Shown here: positions 15,389-23,630 of the stretch, piece by piece
Layout of the letters: each line of letters opens with the position of its first letter
How positions within the stretch are numbered: the stretch's first letter is position 1
Source of the DNA: Tabrizicola_A sp044377735
GTDB taxonomy: Bacteria; Pseudomonadota; Alphaproteobacteria; Rhodobacterales; Rhodobacteraceae
Assembly (NCBI GenBank): GCA_044377735.1
Contig: JBILYK010000002.1
Coordinates: 1 to 64,000, forward strand
Direction of reading: 5' to 3'
Length of the DNA: 64,000 nucleotides
Notes under the pieces: model-generated
Databases searched by the model: none
What the model was told of the DNA's origin: nothing
What the model saw: the letters and a program-made list of their open reading frames with translations, nothing else
Program-made: the position numbers and the translations under genes

Positions 15389-16771
15389 ATGGAAACTGCA
15401 GGACATCTTGGCGATTTGCGCCTTGGGCGCGGCAATTGGCTGCGGCTTCAGACCTTGGTGCTGCTTCGCTGGATGGCGATTGGCGGCCAGCTTGCGGCAA
15501 TTGGGGTGGCCGCGCGGGTTTACGACATCGACCTGCCGCTTGGGCTTTGCCTTATGGCCGTGGGGGTGGCGGTTATCGCCAATCTGGTTTTGGTTGCAGT
15601 TTATCCGGCCAACAAACGGATGAGCGAGATTGAGGCGCTCGTGGCGCTGCTGTTCGATCTGGTGCAACTGTCGTTTTTGCTGTTTTTGACCGGGGGGCTG
15701 TCAAACCCCTTTGCGCTGTTGATCCTTGCACCAGTGACGGTTTGTGCCAGCACCCTGCGTTTGCGTGCGACAGTCTTTCTGGGGGCGCTGGCGGTTGTCT
15801 TTGTGTCGATCCTTGCAGTGTTGGCGGTTCCTATGCAGGTCGGCGGGGTGCCTATTCGTATGCCGTCGCTGATCGGCTTTGGATTCTGGCTGTCATTGGT
15901 GATTGGGATTGTATTTCTGGGGATCTATTCGCATCGGGTTGCCCAAGAAAAGCGGTCAATGTCAGATGCGCTTTTGGCAACGCAAATGGCGCTGGCGCGC
16001 CAGCAGAAGTTGACCGATCTGGGCGGCGTGGTGGCGGCAGCAGCGCATGAGCTGGGCACGCCCCTGGCCACGATCAAGCTGGTCAGCACCGAGCTGATCG
16101 ACGAGTTGCACGATAGGCCAGACTTGGCCGATGACGCGAGGCTGATTCGTGAGCAGGCCGACCGCTGCCGCGATATCCTGCGGTCTATGGGCAAGGCGGG
16201 CAAGGACGATCTGCACATGCGGTCGGCTCCCCTGAGTGCGGTGCTGCACGAGGCTGCCGAGCCGCATTTGGGCCGCGACAAGCTGGTGAGCTTTAACCTC
16301 GCACCCGGGGCGATGACCGGACCTGCCGAACCTTTGATCCTGCGCGCGCCAGAGCTGATTCATGGTGTGCGCAATCTGGTGCAGAATGCGGTGGATTTCG
16401 CACATTCACGCGTCTGGATTGATGCCAGTTGGACCGACACCAGCCTGACACTGCGGATCATCGATGACGGAGACGGGTTTTCGGCGCAGGTTTTAGGCCG
16501 GATCGGGGACCCGTTTCTGAGGGCCCGGCGGGAAGAAGCCAGCCCAAAGCCGCGGCCCGGATATGAGGGCATGGGGTTGGGTCTTTTCATTGCCAAGACG
16601 CTGTTGGAGCGCACCGGGGCAGAGTTGTCATTTGCCAATTCCTCGGATCCGTTTCCGGCAACACCCGAGCGCCCCGACCGGTCGGGCGCGATTGTCGAGG
16701 TGGTTTGGCCACTTGACCGGATCAGCGCCGAGAGCGGGGTGCCGCTGGGGGAAAACCAGCCACTTGGCTGA
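15389..16771 (+). CDS. regB: Redox sensor kinase RegB/PrrB
   Basis: The membrane sensor kinase of the RegB-RegA pair, which autophosphorylates under low oxygen and passes phosphate to RegA. The 460-residue protein has six membrane spans (about residues 20-180). The quinone-responsive loop GGLSNPF is at 102-108, the H-box AAAAHELGTPLAT has phospho-His at H220, and the redox cysteine is at C260 in QADRCRDIL. N, G1 and G2 ATP-site boxes follow (IDDGDGF, GMGLGLFIAKTL). All three redox signatures described for Rhodobacter RegB are present. It is divergent from senC across 73 bp; by analogy with Rhodobacter this gap may be autoregulated by RegA, although I did not identify a binding site. Confidence 0.96.
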   Translation: METAGHLGDLRLGRGNWLRLQTLVLLRWMAIGGQLAAIGVAARVYDIDLPLGLCLMAVGVAVIANLVLVAVYPANKRMSEIEALVALLFDLVQLSFLLFLTGGLSNPFALLILAPVTVCASTLRLRATVFLGALAVVFVSILAVLAVPMQVGGVPIRMPSLIGFGFWLSLVIGIVFLGIYSHRVAQEKRSMSDALLATQMALARQQKLTDLGGVVAAAAHELGTPLATIKLVSTELIDELHDRPDLADDARLIREQADRCRDILRSMGKAGKDDLHMRSAPLSAVLHEAAEPHLGRDKLVSFNLAPGAMTGPAEPLILRAPELIHGVRNLVQNAVDFAHSRVWIDASWTDTSLTLRIIDDGDGFSAQVLGRIGDPFLRARREEASPKPRPGYEGMGLGLFIAKTLLERTGAELSFANSSDPFPATPERPDRSGAIVEVVWPLDRISAESGVPLGENQPLG

Positions 16772-16812
16772 TGCACGTGGGTCGTGGGGGCGAGTTTAAC
16801 GGTTTCCAAGCG

Positions 16813-16828
16813 TTAACACTGCCTTAAC
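16813..16828 (+). promoter_or_regulatory. Candidate CtrA binding site upstream of the PAS gene
   Basis: TTAACACTGCCTTAAC is an exact match to TTAA-N7-TTAAC, the alphaproteobacterial CtrA half-site pair. It lies 59 bp before the TTG start of the DivL-like PAS gene, in the 115-bp gap after regB. The gap shows no other gene. Confidence 0.55.
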
Positions 16829-16886
16829 CATTGCATCCCTAAGTTGATTTCTCGATGCTGAAATTCTGTCTTCAGGAGGGGTCGCT

Positions 16887-18479
16887 TTGGACTGGCCGCT
16901 TGGGCTCGCGATGGTGCTGATTGCCTTTGTGGCCGCGATTGCGGGACTTTTGACCGTGCAGGCCGTGCAGGGGCCACCCCGGCAATCGACCGTGTCAATC
17001 TTTTCGGGCGCCGCGCAGGGCGGGGATGGCGGGCCGGGAACCGTATTTTTGTTTGATGAAGAGACACTGGTAGATGCAACGCCCTCTGCCCGGCAAATTC
17101 TTTCCTCCAGCCGCGCGCGTGGGGGTAACTGGTTACGGTTGATCGGTTATCTTTCGCTGTATTTTCCCAATGTCGAGGCGCAGTTGCGGCGGCTGCCGGA
17201 TGAGGGGCAGATCCTGCTGGAAGGGCAGTCGTCGCAGGGCAAGACCCTGCTGATGACGGCGGATCTAAGCGGCGGGCTGATCCGGATCAGCTTGACGGAC
17301 CCCACGCAGGATGGCCGCCCCATGCTGATCGATGCGCTGGCGCATAGCGCCCTGACCCAAGAGGTGGAACATCTGCGCGAAGCCTTGGCTCAGGCCCCGA
17401 TGCCGGTCTGGCGCGAGAGTGAGGCTGGAGACGTAATCTGGGCCAATTCTGCCTATATGTTGAAGGCGATTGCCATGCTTCCAGCGGGCAAAGAGTTGGG
17501 CTGGCCCCTGCCCCGGCTGTTTGACCGGCTGGCTAGCAGGTCAACGGTGCGTGGCCAGCGCGCAGTGGTCAAGATTCCAAACGAGCAAATCACTTGGTAT
17601 GATCTGATCGGAACGGCCAGTGGCGCAGAGCGTCTGGTGTTTGCCCTGCCGGCCGATGCGGCGGTGAATGCCGAAGGTGCGCTGCGCGATTTCATGCAGA
17701 CCTTGAGCAAGACCTTTGCGCAATTGCCCTCAGGGCTGGCGATCTTTGACCGGCAGCGTCAGTTGCAGCTGTTCAATCCGGCCTTGATGGACCTGACGGG
17801 TCTGCCCGCCGATTTCCTGTCGATGCGGCCTTCTCTGTTGTCGGTGCTGGATGCCCTGCGCGACCGCAAGATGATTCCCGAGCCAAAGGATTACCGAAGC
17901 TGGCGGCGGCAGTTGGTTGAGATGGAGAAGGCCGCTGCCTCAGGGCTTTATGAGGAGACTTGGAACCTGCCGGACGGGCAGACCTTCAAGGTGGTTGGTC
18001 GCCCACATCCGAATGGCGCGCTGGCCCTGATGATCGAGGATATCACCCATGAAGTGTCGCGCAATCGGCGTTATCGGTCTGATCTGGAGCTGGGTCAGGC
18101 GGTGATCGACGAAATGGATGAGGCTGTGGCCGTGTTTTCGTCGTCGGCCCAATTGGTGATGTCGAACCTCGCCTATGCCCAGATGTGGGCCGATGACCCG
18201 GCGAGTACTGTGAAAACAGTGACCATTCACACCGTTGCGGCCCATTGGCGCTCGCAGTCCGCGCCCAGCGCGCTGTGGTTTGAGGCTGAGGAATTCATCT
18301 CGACCGTTGGCAACCGTGTGCCGTGGCGGTCAGAGGCGCGGCTGTTGGACGGGCGGCTGTTGGCCTGTCGGTTTGCACCCTTGTCGGGCGGAGCTACGTT
18401 GGTGGGCTTTCGGACGGTTGATACGCAAGGCATTGCCCGCACGGTTCTGGCGGCGGCTGACGCGCTGAAGACCGCCTGA
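16887..18479 (+). CDS. divL: Membrane PAS-domain protein, short DivL-like
   Basis: A 530-residue protein with one N-terminal membrane span (about residues 4-26) and at least two PAS-like sensory regions: about 270-370 (LAIFDRQRQLQLFNPALMDLTG) and about 405-510 (DEMDEAVAVFSSSAQLV). No histidine-kinase catalytic domain follows. The next genes, tsaE, amgK and murU then addB and addA, are the neighbourhood I recall for divL in alphaproteobacteria. Rhodobacterales are known to have a short DivL that acts on the CckA-ChpT-CtrA relay. I therefore name it DivL-like with moderate confidence; a plain PAS-domain protein is the alternative. The start is TTG at 16887, decided by CAGGAGGGG 7 nt upstream. 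The candidate CtrA box upstream would close a regulatory loop. Confidence 0.65.
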   Translation: MDWPLGLAMVLIAFVAAIAGLLTVQAVQGPPRQSTVSIFSGAAQGGDGGPGTVFLFDEETLVDATPSARQILSSSRARGGNWLRLIGYLSLYFPNVEAQLRRLPDEGQILLEGQSSQGKTLLMTADLSGGLIRISLTDPTQDGRPMLIDALAHSALTQEVEHLREALAQAPMPVWRESEAGDVIWANSAYMLKAIAMLPAGKELGWPLPRLFDRLASRSTVRGQRAVVKIPNEQITWYDLIGTASGAERLVFALPADAAVNAEGALRDFMQTLSKTFAQLPSGLAIFDRQRQLQLFNPALMDLTGLPADFLSMRPSLLSVLDALRDRKMIPEPKDYRSWRRQLVEMEKAAASGLYEETWNLPDGQTFKVVGRPHPNGALALMIEDITHEVSRNRRYRSDLELGQAVIDEMDEAVAVFSSSAQLVMSNLAYAQMWADDPASTVKTVTIHTVAAHWRSQSAPSALWFEAEEFISTVGNRVPWRSEARLLDGRLLACRFAPLSGGATLVGFRTVDTQGIARTVLAAADALKTA

Positions 18480-18523
18480 AGGCTTGCGGCTGACGGCTGG
18501 CCCCGGATAGACTCGGCAGCAAG

Positions 18524-19003
18524 ATGACCGATGTTCCCCCCCTTTGCCTGCATCTTATGGATGCCGATGCCACGGCCCGGCTGGGCCAGTGGTTTGCCGC
18601 GCGCCTGCGTGCGGGGGATTGTCTGCTGCTTGAAGGGCAAATCGGCGCGGGCAAAAGTCACTTTGCGCGCGCCTTCATTCAGGCGCGGCTGGGCCGGGCC
18701 GAGGATGTGCCCTCGCCCACCTTTACATTGGTACAAAGCTATCAGGCAGATCTGGAGATTTGGCATGCCGATCTATACCGGCTGCACCATCCGGATGAGG
18801 TGCTGGAACTGGGTCTTGACGAGGCATTTGACACGGCGATCTGCTTGATCGAATGGCCTGACCGGCTGGGAAGCCTGCTGCCCAAAGGGGCGATGCGGCT
18901 ACGGTTCGCGCTAAAGGGCGAAGGCCGCCAGGTGACGTTCTTGCCAGGGCAGCGGGCGGATCTTGCGGGCGATCTTGCAAAGGACTGGGCGGAATATGAC
19001 TGA
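18524..19003 (+). CDS. tsaE: tRNA t6A ATPase subunit TsaE
   Basis: TsaE is the small ATPase that works with TsaB-TsaD in making N6-threonylcarbamoyladenosine at tRNA position 37. The 159-residue protein has the Walker A motif GQIGAGKS (38-45), the switch-like PSPTFTLV, the Walker B-like IWHADLYRL and the C-terminal IEWPDRLGSLLP, all typical. It follows the PAS gene by 44 bp and overlaps amgK by 8 bp. The catalytic partner TsaD is encoded elsewhere in the window, at 6858. Confidence 0.95.
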   Translation: MTDVPPLCLHLMDADATARLGQWFAARLRAGDCLLLEGQIGAGKSHFARAFIQARLGRAEDVPSPTFTLVQSYQADLEIWHADLYRLHHPDEVLELGLDEAFDTAICLIEWPDRLGSLLPKGAMRLRFALKGEGRQVTFLPGQRADLAGDLAKDWAEYD

Positions 19004-20000
19004 CCGTCACCAGCTTTCCATGGAGTTTTTGGCCCGTGCCGGCTGGGGTAATGCCGAGCGGCGGTTTCTGGCGGGAGATGCCTCGGATCGCAGTTATGAC
19101 CGGCTGACCAAGGGCGCTGAAACGGCGGTCTTGATGGATGCCCCGCCCGGCAAGGGGGATGATCCGGAGGTGTTCCTGCGGGTGGCCGCGCATCTGGTAC
19201 AGCTTGGCCTGTCGGCCCCGCGCTGTCTGGCGCAGGACCTGGCGCATGGCTTTCTGCTGCTGGAGGATTTTGGGGACGGCAGCTTTGCCCGGCTTGTGGC
19301 GGCAGACCCCACGCAGGAGATGCATTTGTATCAAGGCGCGACCGATGTCCTATGCGCGCTGCAAAGACAGACGCCCATGGGGGGGCTTGGCAATCTGACG
19401 GCGGCAGATTGGGCCGAGGCGGGGTGCTTTGCACTGGATTGGTATCGCAAGGCCGCGATTGGAGCCGTGGGCGATAGGGTAGGCTTTCGGGCGGCGCTGG
19501 AAGATGTGATGGCCGCCCATGCCGATGGGCCGCGGGTCATGATCTTGCGCGATTATCACGCGGAAAACCTGCTCTGGCTGCCCGGTCGGGAGGGGATTGC
19601 GCGGGTGGGGGTGCTGGATTTCCAACTCGCGCAGATGGGTCAGCCGGGCTATGATCTGGTGTCACTTCTGCAAGATGCCCGCCGCGATGTGTCGCCTGAA
19701 ACCGAGGCAGCCATGATTCGCCGCTTCAAGGACTCTATGGGAGCGGATGCAGGGTTTGACGCGGCCTATGCGGTGCTTGGGGCGCAACGGGCCTTGCGGA
19801 TCTTGGGCATCTTTACCCGGCTTTGCCGGGTGTCCGGCAAGCCCGGATATCTGCGGCTGATCCCAAGGGTCTGGGACCAGTTGCAACGCAATTTGACCCA
19901 CCCGGCAACCGCACCTTTGGCGCGGCTGTGCCGGGAATTGCTGCCCGAACCGACGCCTGAAGTTTTGTCTTTCATAGGTGACACATGTCCTTCCCCCTGA
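18996..20000 (+). CDS. amgK: N-acetylmuramate/GlcNAc anomeric kinase AmgK
   Basis: This 334-residue aminoglycoside-phosphotransferase-fold kinase is of the AmgK type. It phosphorylates MurNAc or GlcNAc at C1 in the peptidoglycan recycling shortcut that bypasses de novo UDP-MurNAc synthesis. It has the nucleotide-site residues in FLAGDASDRSYDRL near the start, the catalytic DYHAENLL (near residue 185) and the metal-binding VLDFQLAQMG. The adjacent MurU gene, overlapped by 16 bp, is its known pathway partner and strongly supports the assignment. The start at 18996 overlaps tsaE by 8 bp; an earlier ATG at 18963 would lie inside tsaE. Confidence 0.9.
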   Translation: MTDRHQLSMEFLARAGWGNAERRFLAGDASDRSYDRLTKGAETAVLMDAPPGKGDDPEVFLRVAAHLVQLGLSAPRCLAQDLAHGFLLLEDFGDGSFARLVAADPTQEMHLYQGATDVLCALQRQTPMGGLGNLTAADWAEAGCFALDWYRKAAIGAVGDRVGFRAALEDVMAAHADGPRVMILRDYHAENLLWLPGREGIARVGVLDFQLAQMGQPGYDLVSLLQDARRDVSPETEAAMIRRFKDSMGADAGFDAAYAVLGAQRALRILGIFTRLCRVSGKPGYLRLIPRVWDQLQRNLTHPATAPLARLCRELLPEPTPEVLSFIGDTCPSP

Positions 20001-20677
20001 TGGTGTTTGCGGCGGGCTTTGGAACCCGAATGGGCGCGCTGACCGCCAATCGGCCGAAACCGCTGATCCCGGTGGCGGGAAAGCCGCTGTTGGATCACGC
20101 GCTCGATTTGGCAGATCAGGCGGGCGCGGGGCCGGTCGTGGTGAACACGCATTATATGGCCGATCAGATCGCGCGGCATCTTGCGGGGCGGCCGGTGACC
20201 CTGTCGCATGAGTCGGATGAGATCCTTGAAACCGGCGGTGGGCTGCGCAAAGCGCTGCCCCATCTGGGCCAAGGCCCGGTGATGACGCTGAACAGTGACG
20301 CCGTTTGGACCGGGCAGAACCCCTTGTCCCAGCTTGCGGCGCATTGGGACCCAGACCGGATGGACGCGCTCTTACTGTTGCTGCCAGTCGGCCAGGCCAT
20401 GGGGCACAACGGCATGGGCGATTTTCTGATTGGCGCGGATGGACGCCTTGCCCGCGCCAAGGGCGCGGCGGGTTTGGTCTATCTTGGCGCGCAGATCCTT
20501 CGTTGTGATAGGTTGGCTGCGGTGGGTCGGCCTGTGTTTTCGCTGAACATCTTGTGGGATGAGATGATTGACCGCGGCCGGGCCTTTGGCCTTGTGCATG
20601 ACGGTGGTTGGTGTGATGTCGGGCGGCCTGAGGGCATTGCTCAGGCCGAGGCGATGTTGGGTGTTCACAATGTTTGA
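19985..20677 (+). CDS. murU: MurNAc-1-phosphate uridylyltransferase MurU
   Basis: MurU converts MurNAc-1-phosphate, the product of AmgK, to UDP-MurNAc, returning recycled wall sugar to peptidoglycan synthesis. The 230-residue nucleotidyltransferase shows the signature FAAGFGTRMGALT with RPKPLIPVAGKP (residues about 8-36), then NTHYMADQI, ETGGGLRKALP, the metal-binding LNSDAVW and a C-terminal DGGWCDVGRPEGI. It overlaps amgK at its start, and its end overlaps addB by 8 bp. The AmgK-MurU route gives fosfomycin tolerance in bacteria that possess it; whether it does so here is inference. Confidence 0.93.
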   Translation: MSFPLMVFAAGFGTRMGALTANRPKPLIPVAGKPLLDHALDLADQAGAGPVVVNTHYMADQIARHLAGRPVTLSHESDEILETGGGLRKALPHLGQGPVMTLNSDAVWTGQNPLSQLAAHWDPDRMDALLLLLPVGQAMGHNGMGDFLIGADGRLARAKGAAGLVYLGAQILRCDRLAAVGRPVFSLNILWDEMIDRGRAFGLVHDGGWCDVGRPEGIAQAEAMLGVHNV

Positions 20678-23630
20678 CAGTGCTGGACCCCGGATCTTTG
20701 CCCTGCCGCCCGGCGTGGATTTTCCGCGACTTTTGGTTGACGGGCTGATCGCACGGATGGTGGGCCAGCCACCCGAGGCCATGTCGCGGGTGGAGCTTTA
20801 CCTTAACACCGCCCGCATGCGCCGCCGGGTCACCGCCCTGTTTCAAGAGCGGGGCGCGCGGCTGTTGCCACGGATGCGGTTGGTGACAGAACTGGCGGAT
20901 CGTCCCGGCCTTGCACTGCCGCATGCCGTGTCGCCCTTGCGGCGGCGGTTGGAGTTGGCGCAATTGATCTCAGCCCTGTTGGATGCCGAGCCAGATCTTG
21001 CGCCGCGCCACGCGCTCTATGATCTGGCCGACAGTCTGGCGCACCTGATGCAGGAACTGCACGTCGAGGGCCTGCACCCCGGCGTGCTTTCGGCTCTGGA
21101 TGTGTCGAACCACGCGGCTCATTGGGCGCGGACGCAGGCGTTTTTGGGCATTGTCGCCGAGGTTTTCGACATCACCAGCGCCCCCGAGGCTGAGGCACGG
21201 CAGCGCATGGCAATTGATCTGTTGGAGCAGCGGTGGGCGGGCGATCCGCCTCAGAACCCGATCCTGATTGCGGGATCAACCGGGTCGCGCGGGGCCACGC
21301 TGCGACTGATGAGGATGGTGGCCCGGTTGCCGCAAGGCGCGCTGGTGCTGCCGGGGTTTGATTTCGACGTGCCGTGCGCTGTCTGGGACCAGATGGATGA
21401 CGTTCTGACGGCAGAGGATCACCCGCAATACCGTTTTCGCCGCCTGCTTGACCGACTGGACGTGACGCTAAGCGCGGTGGGACCTTGGGTTGACTGTCAG
21501 GCGCCCTCGCCTGCGCGCAATGCGCTGGTGTCGTTGGCGCTGCGCCCGGCGCCGGTGACCGATCAATGGCTTTCCGACGGGCCGCGATTGCCCAATCTTA
21601 TGGCCGCGACCGCCGATGTGGCGCTGATCGAGGCGCCCTCGGTTCGGGTTGAGGCACTGGCCATCGCGTTGATCCTGCGGCAGGCAGCGGAAGATGGCAC
21701 CACCGCCGCGCTGATCTCGCCGGATCGCAACCTGACCCGGCAGGTGACGGCGGCGCTGGACCGCTGGAATATCTTGCCTGACGATTCCGCTGGACGTCCG
21801 CTGGGCCTGTCGGCGCCGGGACGGTTTTTGCGCCAGATTGGCCGGGCCTTGGGGCAAAAGCTTACGGCAGATCAGCTTTTGGCGCTGCTGAAGCATCCGC
21901 TTGCTGCCTCGGGTGGGGAGCGGGGGACGCATCTGCGCCAGACGCGCGATCTTGAACTGTCGCTGCGCCGCAATGGGCCAGTGTTTCCCACCGGGGCCGA
22001 TCTTGTTTCTTGGGCTGGGACCCGTGCCGATCCGCAGGCCGCCCCATGGGCGGCGATGGTCGGGCAGGTGATTGACCGGTTCGAGCCCGTGGCCACAGCG
22101 CCGCTGGCCGATCTTGTGGCGCTGCACCAGGATCTGGCGGAAACCCTTGCGCGCGGCACGGCTGCCGAGGGCAGCGGTGGGCTGTGGGAGAAAGAGGCGG
22201 GCAAGGCCGCAAGGGCGGCGGTTCAATCACTGCAAGATGAAGCGCCCCATGGCGGGCGGTTTCATCCAGCGGAATATGCGGAACTGTTCGAAGCCATTCT
22301 GGCCGCCGGCGAGGTGCGCGAGGCGGTGCAAGCCCATCCCCGCATCATGATCTGGGGCACGCTTGAAGCACGCGTTCAGGGGGCCGACCTGGTAATCCTT
22401 GGTGGGCTGAATGACGGGATCTGGCCGAAACTGCCGGACCCGGACCCGTGGTTGAACCGCAAGATGCGCAAGGAGGCCGGGCTTTTGTTGCCCGAGCGGC
22501 AGATTGGCCTTTCGGCGCATGATTTTCAGCAGGCCATTGCCGCGCCGCGCGTGGTGCTGACCCGCGCGGCCCGTGATGCCGAGGCGCAGACCGTGCCCTC
22601 GCGCTGGCTGAACCGGTTGGAAAACCTGATGATGGGCCTGCCGACGCGTCACGGGCCAGAGGCGCTGGGCGAGATGCGGGCGCGGGGGCAGGCTTGGCTG
22701 CGTGTCGCTCAGTCGCTGGATCGCCCCTCGGCAGCGCTTCTTGAAAACCCGCGCTTCAAGCCGGCGCGTCGTCCTGCGCCGCGCCCGCCGATCAGTGCGC
22801 GGCCTGACAAACTGTCACTGACCGAGATCACGCGCCTGATCCGCGACCCCTTTGCCATCTATGCCCGACATGTGCTGCGGCTTCGGCCGCTTGATCCGCT
22901 GCGGGCCGCGCCTGATCCAAGGGATCGCGGCAGTCTTTTGCATGACATTCTAGAGCGGTTCGTCCGCGAGCGGCCTGAGGCGGAAACCCAAGAGGCCGCT
23001 CGGGCGCGGCTTTTGGCCAGTGCCGCCGATGTGTTGCAGAGCGGGACGCCCTTTCCAGCAGCACGCCTGATGTGGCTGGCCCGGCTGGAGCGGGGCGTCA
23101 GCCATTTCCTGAGCGAAGATGCCAAGCATGGCGGCACACCGGTTGCTCTGGAAACTCCCGGCTCTCTGCGGCTAGACCCGCCCGGCTTCACGCTGGTTGG
23201 CAAGCCTGACAGGATTGACGTGCTACCCGATGGGCGCATGCATCTGTTCGATTACAAGACCGGCACGCCACCCACCGAAAGCCAACAAGAGGCTTACGAA
23301 AAGCAGTTGCGCCTGACCGCCGCCATGGTGGAGCGGGGGGGATTTGCGGACCTTGGGCCCTGCGAGGTGGCTGGGTTCAGTTATGTTGGCCTTGGCAGCA
23401 CGCCAAAGACCATCGAAACCCAACGCGATAAGATTAACCTTGATGAGGAGTGGGCGCGGTTCATTGGACTGATCACGCGCTATCGGCTTGCCAGCACCGG
23501 CTATGCCGCGCGACGGGCGGTGTTTTCGGACAGGCTCGAGGGGGATTACGACCACCTTGCCCGTTACGGCGAATGGCAGATGACCGACCGCGCCGAGCCG
23601 GTGTTTGTGGGTAAAGAGGGGGACGAATGA
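20670..23630 (+). CDS. addB: Double-strand break repair nuclease subunit AddB
   Basis: AddB is the helicase-like, nuclease-carrying partner in the AddAB complex that resects double-strand breaks for RecA loading. The 986-residue protein has a degenerate SF1 helicase body (no usable Walker A, as in alphaproteobacterial AddB). A C-terminal PD-(D/E)xK nuclease is visible as RGSLLHDILERFV and HLFDYKTGTP (about residue 855). Its start (MFDSAGPRIFALPPG) at 20670 overlaps the end of murU, and the stop overlaps addA in ATGA. An earlier ATG at 20568 would lie inside murU and is not needed. The alphaproteobacterial order murU-addB-addA is conserved. Confidence 0.95.
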   Translation: MFDSAGPRIFALPPGVDFPRLLVDGLIARMVGQPPEAMSRVELYLNTARMRRRVTALFQERGARLLPRMRLVTELADRPGLALPHAVSPLRRRLELAQLISALLDAEPDLAPRHALYDLADSLAHLMQELHVEGLHPGVLSALDVSNHAAHWARTQAFLGIVAEVFDITSAPEAEARQRMAIDLLEQRWAGDPPQNPILIAGSTGSRGATLRLMRMVARLPQGALVLPGFDFDVPCAVWDQMDDVLTAEDHPQYRFRRLLDRLDVTLSAVGPWVDCQAPSPARNALVSLALRPAPVTDQWLSDGPRLPNLMAATADVALIEAPSVRVEALAIALILRQAAEDGTTAALISPDRNLTRQVTAALDRWNILPDDSAGRPLGLSAPGRFLRQIGRALGQKLTADQLLALLKHPLAASGGERGTHLRQTRDLELSLRRNGPVFPTGADLVSWAGTRADPQAAPWAAMVGQVIDRFEPVATAPLADLVALHQDLAETLARGTAAEGSGGLWEKEAGKAARAAVQSLQDEAPHGGRFHPAEYAELFEAILAAGEVREAVQAHPRIMIWGTLEARVQGADLVILGGLNDGIWPKLPDPDPWLNRKMRKEAGLLLPERQIGLSAHDFQQAIAAPRVVLTRAARDAEAQTVPSRWLNRLENLMMGLPTRHGPEALGEMRARGQAWLRVAQSLDRPSAALLENPRFKPARRPAPRPPISARPDKLSLTEITRLIRDPFAIYARHVLRLRPLDPLRAAPDPRDRGSLLHDILERFVRERPEAETQEAARARLLASAADVLQSGTPFPAARLMWLARLERGVSHFLSEDAKHGGTPVALETPGSLRLDPPGFTLVGKPDRIDVLPDGRMHLFDYKTGTPPTESQQEAYEKQLRLTAAMVERGGFADLGPCEVAGFSYVGLGSTPKTIETQRDKINLDEEWARFIGLITRYRLASTGYAARRAVFSDRLEGDYDHLARYGEWQMTDRAEPVFVGKEGDE

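Noticed and set aside
20568..20669. Upstream ATG for addB
   Set aside because: It lies entirely inside murU; the family-like start MFDSAGPR is at 20670.
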